NCBI GenBank assembly: GCA_040758525.1
Contig: JBFLVQ010000018.1
Coordinates: 1-36,275, forward strand
Direction of reading: 5' to 3'
DNA: 36,275 bases
Origin: JBFLVQ01 sp040758525
Lineage (GTDB): Bacteria; Acidobacteriota; Blastocatellia; Chloracidobacteriales; JADJPF01
The notes under the pieces are model-generated. The model was not told the DNA's origin, ran no database searches, and worked only from the letters and a program-made list of their open reading frames with translations. Shown here piece after piece: positions 1 to 6,863 of the stretch (position 1 is its first letter; the number at the start of each line of letters is the position of its first letter). A program made the position numbers and the translations under genes.

Positions 1-43
1 TTTCTTTTTGGGGGACGCCTTGTCGATCTTCATTAACAGTCAT
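1..43 (-). CDS. 5' end of the next gene of the CRISPR operon (partial, runs off the window)
   Basis: A minus-strand ATG at 41-43 follows a consensus AGGAGG Shine-Dalgarno site and opens a frame of 14 codons (MTVNEDRQGVPQKE) that stays open to the window edge. It begins 13 bases after the csm2 stop, so it belongs to the same transcription unit. By position after cas10 and csm2 it is probably a type III backbone subunit such as a Csm3-like Cas7 protein, but the visible residues carry no diagnostic motif. That identity is inference from gene order only. Confidence 0.6.
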   Translation of the reverse strand, partial: MTVNEDRQGVPQKE

Positions 44-56
44 TTTTCCTCCTTAA

Positions 57-497
57 CTATCTGTTCAAATACAAAGCCGCAAATCCTACCAAGGCTTCAA
101 AATGCGGCATGAATCCTTTGAGAAAACTTTCTTTAGTTTGTACCTTATCCACATTGCGACTGATGAAATCAAAAAACAGAGTAGGAAGGTTGCTCGCTAC
201 TTGTTTACTTGCATGTGCTGCTACGTAGCGGAGTTTCAAGAAATCTGGTCTGATACTATCCCACTCCGCACCACCTTTAAGTTGTATCTCCAATGTGCGA
301 CAATGTGAGAAGAATCGTCGCATTTGAGACTTGCTCAGACCCGCCTCAGCCATTTTCTGCGCCATATTGCTCATTTGTGCGAAGCTGATATAATCAATGC
401 GTAAATGCCCATTACTGTCAAAATAATCATCTTTCAGGTAATCCCGCCAAAAATCGCTAATATAATTGGCCTTTTTATTTTGTCTGCGTTCATTCAT
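57..497 (-). CDS. csm2: Type III CRISPR small subunit, Csm2-like (Cas11)
   Basis: This 146-residue, mostly helical protein matches the size and pattern of Csm2, the small (Cas11) subunit that lines the inner filament of type III-A effector complexes along the crRNA-target RNA duplex. The most family-like stretch is at residues 37-70 (ISFAQMSNMAQKMAEAGLSK, then SQMRRFF), which resembles the Csm2 'fA..a......glt.SQlRrFf' core. The ATG has an AGAGGAG site seven bases upstream. The start overlaps the end of cas10 by eight bases, so translation is probably coupled. Type I-G effectors generally lack a separate small subunit, so its presence marks a true type III part in this operon. It could instead be a Cas11 of another type III subtype. 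Confidence 0.82.
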   Translation of the reverse strand: MNERRQNKKANYISDFWRDYLKDDYFDSNGHLRIDYISFAQMSNMAQKMAEAGLSKSQMRRFFSHCRTLEIQLKGGAEWDSIRPDFLKLRYVAAHASKQVASNLPTLFFDFISRNVDKVQTKESFLKGFMPHFEALVGFAALYLNR

Positions 498-2118
498 AAC
501 TTTTCTCCTCTCTCTGAATTCGTGTCGCTGTCAGTGCGTAGCGTATTATGGCTGACAAGTATCTGGTCTCTACGTTTTTCCCATGTTCAAAATCTGCAAT
601 CAGGTTATCTGCCCATTGCCGTAATGCTACCCGTTCCTGATTTGGATCGTTGCGGCGCGGATAGTTGCGCGCTACTGTATGAGCCAATCGTGCCGCAGCC
701 AGCCCCACATCTGCAGGGGTACGACTATGCAAACGCATTTCTGACAATCGTAATAGTGTTTGTAGCCAGCCCCGTTGCATCACCCCTTTGTCTACCAATT
801 CAACCAATCTGTGTGCGCAGTTGAGAATTATCTTGTGCTCCCACCACTTCCATATTTGTCCAAATGCCGCCAGTTGATTTCTGCCTTCCTGCGCATTTGG
901 AGCTGGTCTATTCTTTGCTTTTTCCAATAACTCCTCTGCCTGCTTGGCAGCAAACCTAACTGGGTGTTTGGGTTTGATGAATGCCATTCCACCGCTCAGG
1001 GTCAGACCCCGGTTATTAAACTGCTCGTAAAACTTCTGCTGCACTACCCCAGCAAAATCAAATATGACATCCCACGGCCCAACCAATAGCAAGTCATCAC
1101 CACCGGAAAAGATCGTGTAAATCATCAGATTCCAGGGCTCCTTTTTCATCAGATTAGTCAATGTTCCAGCAAAAAATTCATCTGTTTCATAGCTAAACTT
1201 AGTAAGATTGTTGAGGCCAGATGTTCCCTGAAACAATCCTTTAATGTGTGAGCCAAATTTGTCACCGTCCATCTTCAGCACACCAAGCAACTGATCGCCG
1301 CGAGATTTCTTAGCAAGTTCAACAAACTCTATGGGCCTGTTATTTTCAAGGGGAATATGTGGCATCAGCCGGCGTTTAATGAAATTTCGTGTTGCATTGC
1401 CGTTACCATTCTGTTTTGCCTCAAGGGATAACACGATCTCACGTTGATGGAACACGGGCAGGGACACTGTGAGTGTGACATGCCAACCACATACATTAAA
1501 GCTGTTCTGTGATGCGTGTGGTGACAAGACTGCCCATTTAACTGTAGGCAAAAGCTTGCCGATTTCACGATCACGGAAACATTGACGGCATACATGGCGG
1601 GTTACTCCATCTTCATCTTCATTGCATTCTACTTGGCGATGGCGACACAATTCACATGGCTCGTCAAGCGATGGCAATATCAATTTTTCGACTTGCCATG
1701 ATTGCCCATTAGTAACAACATCAACCCAAGCCTGTTTCTCCTTCCTCGCCAATTGTTTCATCGCACTGTAATAATGCTGTTCTAACTTGCCTTCCCCACT
1801 CTGCGCAACAAGTGAAAAATGCAGATCTGAATTGGTTTCTTCGAGTAACCATGAACTGATCTCTCTGCCGGTTTTGTTGAAAGCATTCTGTTGCTCTACA
1901 TTAAGGTCATCGCCTTCCAGTAGAAACTTTCCCGCATTGCAGAACTGAAGTCGCTGTTGTGGCCAATTAATGGCATACAGGACACGTTGTGCCGCTGTCT
2001 CAACCAATAGTTGGATGAAAAACGACCGTGCGCGTAATCGACGTGCCTGTCCACCACCTTCGTGCGCAACATCAAACAGATAGTTTTGAATTCCCGACAA
2101 TTTTCCAATAATCAGCAT
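490..2118 (-). CDS. cas10: Cas10/Csm1-like type III CRISPR large subunit lacking the HD domain
   Basis: The 542-residue protein starts almost at once with the first palm domain (GKLSGIQNYLF, residues 5-15), where a full Csm1 would have an HD nuclease domain of roughly 200 residues ahead. A Cys4 zinc ribbon follows (C155, C158, C177, C180). The second palm has the metal-site segment LKMDGDKFG (281-289, with D284 and D286) and an intact polymerase motif GGDD (339-342). A helical C-terminal domain completes it. Cas10 proteins with GGDD make cyclic oligoadenylates from ATP when the complex binds target RNA. The missing HD means the single-stranded DNase activity is probably absent here. The ATG has GGAG seven bases upstream and lies 18 bases after csb2, in the same operon. 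Whether it is III-A or another subtype cannot be settled without the missing genes. Confidence 0.93.
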   Translation of the reverse strand: MLIIGKLSGIQNYLFDVAHEGGGQARRLRARSFFIQLLVETAAQRVLYAINWPQQRLQFCNAGKFLLEGDDLNVEQQNAFNKTGREISSWLLEETNSDLHFSLVAQSGEGKLEQHYYSAMKQLARKEKQAWVDVVTNGQSWQVEKLILPSLDEPCELCRHRQVECNEDEDGVTRHVCRQCFRDREIGKLLPTVKWAVLSPHASQNSFNVCGWHVTLTVSLPVFHQREIVLSLEAKQNGNGNATRNFIKRRLMPHIPLENNRPIEFVELAKKSRGDQLLGVLKMDGDKFGSHIKGLFQGTSGLNNLTKFSYETDEFFAGTLTNLMKKEPWNLMIYTIFSGGDDLLLVGPWDVIFDFAGVVQQKFYEQFNNRGLTLSGGMAFIKPKHPVRFAAKQAEELLEKAKNRPAPNAQEGRNQLAAFGQIWKWWEHKIILNCAHRLVELVDKGVMQRGWLQTLLRLSEMRLHSRTPADVGLAAARLAHTVARNYPRRNDPNQERVALRQWADNLIADFEHGKNVETRYLSAIIRYALTATRIQREEKSYE

Positions 2119-2136
2119 TCGTTGTCTCCTTCATAG

Positions 2137-3549
2137 TTACATCTCAACCCGACTAAATAAGCCCAGACTGAAATGGCAACCAAATCCCAGTACCAATGGT
2201 CCACGCACCGGTTCTGCAAACTCCAACTCAAACCCAGCCAGGCCATACCCTTCTGTGCCATTGAATCTACGTGTGTGAAATTCCAACCAACGTACCAATG
2301 GTCTTTCATTTACTGAGTAACCTTCGATCCGTTTAATGAAAACTGGTTCAGGCAATCCACGCGATTTCAGTTCACCAATAAGCTGTGCTTCTGGTAGATC
2401 GCGTGGTCGTGGTGGCTTCCCTGCTCCGCGTGAAGCGAACCGTGGCAACGAGAATGGTGTGACTGAATGCCATTGTTTCGATGCAGCAAAGATCGGCACT
2501 TCAATAAACTGTTCCTGTTGTCCTAGCCCAATTAGCACCATATTGACATCAGGCCGATTGCCTCGTCGAAAGATACAAGTCAACTGACTGAGTGCTGTTA
2601 CATCACCTGAATCAAAACCTTGTGGAGCATAGATCGTTATGTGATCGAGTCTCCCATCACCATCCTCATCTGTTGCTAAGTAATGCGCATGAGAGTGTCC
2701 TTGCAGAGGCACTCCATCCACAGATTTGCCAATGATGACTTCAGAGTGTCTATTTTCAACTCGATTGCGAATGAGTCCGCGTCGCACTTGCTCGCAAAAA
2801 GGTAGCGTATCCTGTACTAGAGGTAGAACAGTAGAATCTAGCGCATAGCGCGCGACTATTGGTCGGCTCATCATCATACTGGGGAATGAGCGAGCAGTTT
2901 GACGCATTTTCAATGCACCAATACTACGTTTGTATGTCACCCAGCGTGTTCCTGGTGGATCAAGATATTTCTGTTTGCGCATCTCTGCTGTTTCGATCAG
3001 TAAAGTTTTCAGTACATCGCCAGTAGATGGATCAGGTGCCAATAGTCGTACTGGCTCTAATCCAGCTAATGATTCTCCGGAGCTGAGTGGTGAGCTATTG
3101 ATCTGAGGCACATTTTCAGTCAGCTTTGCTTCACACCAGGATTCTGCGCGTCCAAAAGTACCAAGCGCTTTGAGCAATACGACTAACGCTTGTTTGTCTT
3201 CTTCATTGAATTCGACTTCTCGCCATAGATAGATAACTTCTTCCTGTGGAGCAATAACAATGAATGTGTCGAAGAATTTGATTCCACCATTGGCTTGATC
3301 GAAGTGGCGTGTATGCGCAACGGTCGCTGGAGGTAGCCAAAATGATGGTGGTGCAGCTAGAGCTGTTACGATACGCTGTAGTCGATCTTCGCTAATGTCA
3401 ATAGGCCGTGTCCGATGAAAAACTGCCACTAGTGCGCGCAGCAGGCGCCAGGGAGAGGGTGGCCACTCCACTTCTCCTTCATTATGGTGATGTCCCCAAG
3501 GTGTAGCGTGAAAGCGCCCAGCCAAAAAACGTAGACTGATCGCGATCAT
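2137..3549 (-). CDS. csb2: Type I-G CRISPR protein Csb2 (Cas5-Cas6 fusion, GSU0054 family)
   Basis: The 470-residue protein has the family's N-terminal signature, including WPPSPWRLLRALVA (29-42), in the Cas5-like half. The C-terminal half has the characteristic GHSHAHY (284-290) and DEDGDGRLDH (294-303) motifs and ends in a glycine-rich segment (GYGLAGFELEF) like the RNA-binding loop of Cas6. In type I-G systems Csb2 processes the pre-crRNA and caps the crRNA 5' handle in the Cascade complex. Its start overlaps the csb1 stop as ATGA, with a GGAGGTGA site in the csb1 tail, so the two are translationally coupled. It is the only Cas6-like protein visible in the window and so may supply crRNA to the downstream type III module too (inference). 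Confidence 0.92.
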   Translation of the reverse strand: MIAISLRFLAGRFHATPWGHHHNEGEVEWPPSPWRLLRALVAVFHRTRPIDISEDRLQRIVTALAAPPSFWLPPATVAHTRHFDQANGGIKFFDTFIVIAPQEEVIYLWREVEFNEEDKQALVVLLKALGTFGRAESWCEAKLTENVPQINSSPLSSGESLAGLEPVRLLAPDPSTGDVLKTLLIETAEMRKQKYLDPPGTRWVTYKRSIGALKMRQTARSFPSMMMSRPIVARYALDSTVLPLVQDTLPFCEQVRRGLIRNRVENRHSEVIIGKSVDGVPLQGHSHAHYLATDEDGDGRLDHITIYAPQGFDSGDVTALSQLTCIFRRGNRPDVNMVLIGLGQQEQFIEVPIFAASKQWHSVTPFSLPRFASRGAGKPPRPRDLPEAQLIGELKSRGLPEPVFIKRIEGYSVNERPLVRWLEFHTRRFNGTEGYGLAGFELEFAEPVRGPLVLGFGCHFSLGLFSRVEM

Positions 3550-4556
3550 AAGTTATCACCTCCCTCGGCCATAGCTTCAGCAGGCTTGCCAGATTCTTTC
3601 GTTCTCTTTTTCGCAGTCAATTGCCCCTTAATGTAAAGAGTTGATTGTGGGCCAAATTCGCAATTTGAAATCAGCTCAGGTAGAGCTTCTTCCAGTTTTG
3701 ATAACAGATTCAAATCGATATTCAGTTCCGATGGCCGTTTAACATTAAGTAAGCGTAGTTCAAGATCACAAGCCGTACGTAGGCGCAATCCGCTATTTAG
3801 TAGTTTAAGGATCTTGAATAACGACAATGCGATCAGCAATTGCTCTGCATGTCCGCCAAGCCCATAACCACGCATTGTAGTCAGATCGAGATTGAAATAG
3901 GCTATGATCCGACGAGATGTATATTCAGTGCGACTAAAAGGTACATTGCCATATCCTTGCGCAGCATCGCCGGAAGGGGCAATATGATCAAGTTTAACTC
4001 CACCGGAAGTGACAGGCAGTACACCTTCTGCTTCAATAAAGCTTGATAGCAACCGTTGCAGGCGCAATCGTCCTGCCACTTTTTCAAGGAAGATACCATG
4101 CACCACCGCGCTACTATCACGTTTGAAAATAGCATGTGCTAGTTTGCGCAGATCGAGCAGACTGTTCTCAGGATCACCTACTTCATCCCTGATAGCTTTG
4201 TTCAGTGACTCATCATTAATAATGCGTGGTGAATTGAGCCGATGTGCTTCTTGAATTGAACTGGTGATCATTCCATTTCCTAGATCAACAACAACATGCG
4301 GCAGACCTTTCAATGGTGCGATAATCTCATTTCTTGCCTGATCCCAGCAGACTGCCTCTAGTCGATTTGCCATCGATTGTGCAGATTCTATCAATAACAT
4401 TGGTGTACCATCGGCACGTTTATATGTTGCCGCACCTAGATCAGGAAAGCCCGTGGGCTGGAAGCGATCACCCTGAAGCGGATAAAGCTCTGCTTCAATA
4501 AGCAGGCGTGACTCATTTGCAAGTTTGTTGAAGATATTCTCCAGTTTGTCGTCCAT
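3546..4556 (-). CDS. csb1: Type I-G CRISPR protein Csb1 (Cas7, GSU0053 family)
   Basis: The 336-residue protein carries the Csb1 N-terminal pattern: RFQPTGFPDLGAATY (31-45) and LLIESAQSMANRLE (54-67). Csb1 is the Cas7-type RAMP subunit that polymerises along the crRNA to form the backbone of the type I-G complex. The ATG has an AAGGAG site about seven bases upstream. It follows csx17 after a 43-base gap, the largest between cas genes here, and overlaps csb2 by four bases. The C-terminal 20 residues are charged and low in complexity (KRTKESGKPAEAMAEGG). Length and motifs are normal for the family. Confidence 0.93.
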   Translation of the reverse strand: MDDKLENIFNKLANESRLLIEAELYPLQGDRFQPTGFPDLGAATYKRADGTPMLLIESAQSMANRLEAVCWDQARNEIIAPLKGLPHVVVDLGNGMITSSIQEAHRLNSPRIINDESLNKAIRDEVGDPENSLLDLRKLAHAIFKRDSSAVVHGIFLEKVAGRLRLQRLLSSFIEAEGVLPVTSGGVKLDHIAPSGDAAQGYGNVPFSRTEYTSRRIIAYFNLDLTTMRGYGLGGHAEQLLIALSLFKILKLLNSGLRLRTACDLELRLLNVKRPSELNIDLNLLSKLEEALPELISNCEFGPQSTLYIKGQLTAKKRTKESGKPAEAMAEGGDNL

Positions 4557-4599
4557 GATTATCTCCTTGCTTGTTTGAAAATTGTGATTAGATCTTCTT

Positions 4600-6852
4600 T
4601 TACTCCATCACAGAAAAATGTGTGATAGGCGTTTCTTCAGTTGTTGGCCGTAGCACTAACTTAGCGAGCATACGTTGTGCCTGTTCAGCAATTGGAATCA
4701 GCAGTGAAGCGGCTAGACGCGTACCGTCTTCATCTGGAAAGTAGAAATGACTGGTGAATGGTATTAATCCTGTTGCACGTAATCTTCGCTCCGCGATTTC
4801 CAGTGCCTCAGCAACTCTACCTGCACATAGTAGCGGAATGAGTGAAGGCTCATGCCTAATAATGATTGACTCTGACAATCCATAACGTACCAACCTACCA
4901 TTTAGTAAAAATAGCAACTTCAGCAATGCATAAGCACGTGGCAATGTTGGTGGCATAGTAATTACACTTTGAGTCAAACGGCCTGAAGCCTTGCTCCAGT
5001 TGATGAGGCTCAGTCCACGTAGTAGGTTTTCAATCTGTTCATCATCTGTCTGTTTATTGAGAAACTCGGCAATGGAACTAAGTGAGCAAGCACGGCGGCT
5101 GTATATTGCTGGATGTGAAGCACCAGCAGCACGAGCGGCAATGGAGCGGCGATTTAATACTGCTGCTAAATTGTCAGTGAGTATTCCAGCATTCCAAACT
5201 ACTGCCGTCTCGTCGCTCGTCCAGTCAATTTGTGAATTATTAATAGTGACAGGTTCAATGCTAGCTCGCATCGGATCTCTACTGCCTTCACCGATGATAG
5301 CAGCGAGGGCCACGGCAATATCAAATTCCGAGCTATGGTCATCACATTCAACTGCCCAGCGCTCAGACAATCCAAACAATGGCTTGAGTCTCTTCTCATC
5401 GCGGAAGCGGGGACTACGTGCTAATTCAGCTTCGGCTGTTCCTAATGCGATTAGCGTTGCGCGTAAGTGTTCAGCCTCTCCGCTAGCGCACAGATTGAAG
5501 ACATTCTCTTCGATCTGCTCACGCCTGCGGATAAAGCGTGGTGGTGTCTTTGTATCGCCAGTTGCTCGGCATAGCTCATCAAGCCAACGATCAAACTGAT
5601 ATACTAAAGTCGCGCGTGGTCGTTCCTGGACTTCAAAACGTCCCAGCGGAGTAGCCAAATTGGCTTGCCCGTTGCGCTCAATAAACCCATAGCGTTGAAA
5701 TGCTTCAATACCACGATCAACACCTAGTTCAGAAATGGCACGGGCAAAGTCAAAGCCACTTTGTATACTGCGTCGATACTTGCTACCAAACTGCACGCGC
5801 CCTTCACTGAAGATATGTGCAATTTCGTAGTAGCTTGCTGGACGCGACCATAATGGCAACCAGATCTCTGCACGTATCTTTTCTCCAGCGACGGCTGTGC
5901 CATAACCGACAGCAGCATTTCTAGCTGTAAATGGAAATGAAGCACGCGATCTTGCTCCCGCTGCCAGTTGTCTGACGGTTGCACTAGCCAGCATCAGGGT
6001 GCCTTCAATTGCCAGAATGAAATCCCAAGGATTGACTAGTGAATCACCGCTGGTTCCCTGGTCTGCATTTGCCCCACCCACGCCTGCGGGATAGAATTGA
6101 CCGACTGCGGCAGCTTCCAATTTTGGTGCAGCTCCCTGAAACAGAGCCGCACGAAGCTGTTGTTGGCTTCGGCCAACCTGCTGTTCAGTCTGTTGACTGA
6201 GCTTCTTTTCTAGTTTTGAGATCTTCTCTGACGTGAGATTCCCAGCCACCTGTTTTTCTGACCATTCTTGGGCAGCACTCTCACGAATGCAGTCGGGTAA
6301 GACAGAAATCAGGCGAGCAACAAAGTTAATGGTAAAATCCAGACGACCATCATTTCCGCCTGATCCCAGCAATGGTGGGTAGTCAGGTTTTTCTTCACCT
6401 AGCACATAAGCGGCATCCAGCCAGGCTATCACTCGATCTGAGAACAGAGTTCGAGCACGTCTGAGTATTTCGGCTTTCTCTTCATCTTTCGGCTGCACAT
6501 TTCGCGCTCCTATAAGCTTGCGAGCAATAGCGAAAGTCTCTCGGTAATCATTTAGTCGAGCTGTTTTGATACGACAAAGCTGCTCAATCATGGCGCGCTG
6601 ATTTTTATCTTGTGGATAAAATCCACTACCACCATTCCAAGGAGCCAGTATTGGTGTTGGACTATATATACTTAGAAAGAATTCCATTAGCTCATCTGCA
6701 TTTTGCTTGATGAACAAAGAAAATAGATCGCCTTGCCAGGCAGCACGTACCTCTCGATCAAACTGTTCGGCTACTAGTCGTAATATACCTAGCGCCTTTA
6801 AGTAATAGATCAATGGTTGCGGCGCACAACCGTAAAGAGTAATCTCATTCAT
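4600..6852 (-). CDS. csx17: Type I-G CRISPR large subunit Csx17 (Cas8g/Cas8u)
   Basis: The N-terminus MNEITLYGCAPQPLIYYLKA and following GILRLV match Csx17, the large subunit of type I-G Cascade, which takes the Cas8 role in PAM recognition and R-loop formation. Further family-typical stretches are NGGSGFYPQDK and LGSGGNDGRLDFTINF near the N-terminus and NPWDFILAIEGTL in the middle. I chose the ATG at 6852 (750 residues) because AGGAGGTG lies seven bases upstream. The frame is open to a TTG at 6873 that would overlap the end of cas3 by ten bases. From 6852 the gene starts 11 bases after the cas3 stop. The frame is intact throughout. Confidence 0.92.
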   Translation of the reverse strand: MNEITLYGCAPQPLIYYLKALGILRLVAEQFDREVRAAWQGDLFSLFIKQNADELMEFFLSIYSPTPILAPWNGGSGFYPQDKNQRAMIEQLCRIKTARLNDYRETFAIARKLIGARNVQPKDEEKAEILRRARTLFSDRVIAWLDAAYVLGEEKPDYPPLLGSGGNDGRLDFTINFVARLISVLPDCIRESAAQEWSEKQVAGNLTSEKISKLEKKLSQQTEQQVGRSQQQLRAALFQGAAPKLEAAAVGQFYPAGVGGANADQGTSGDSLVNPWDFILAIEGTLMLASATVRQLAAGARSRASFPFTARNAAVGYGTAVAGEKIRAEIWLPLWSRPASYYEIAHIFSEGRVQFGSKYRRSIQSGFDFARAISELGVDRGIEAFQRYGFIERNGQANLATPLGRFEVQERPRATLVYQFDRWLDELCRATGDTKTPPRFIRRREQIEENVFNLCASGEAEHLRATLIALGTAEAELARSPRFRDEKRLKPLFGLSERWAVECDDHSSEFDIAVALAAIIGEGSRDPMRASIEPVTINNSQIDWTSDETAVVWNAGILTDNLAAVLNRRSIAARAAGASHPAIYSRRACSLSSIAEFLNKQTDDEQIENLLRGLSLINWSKASGRLTQSVITMPPTLPRAYALLKLLFLLNGRLVRYGLSESIIIRHEPSLIPLLCAGRVAEALEIAERRLRATGLIPFTSHFYFPDEDGTRLAASLLIPIAEQAQRMLAKLVLRPTTEETPITHFSVME

Positions 6853-6863
6853 CACAACACCTC

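Noticed and set aside
4991..5599. A 202-codon plus-strand frame inside csx17
   Set aside because: Ser/Arg-rich antisense shadow with no recognisable motif and no ribosome site, opposite a well-supported gene.
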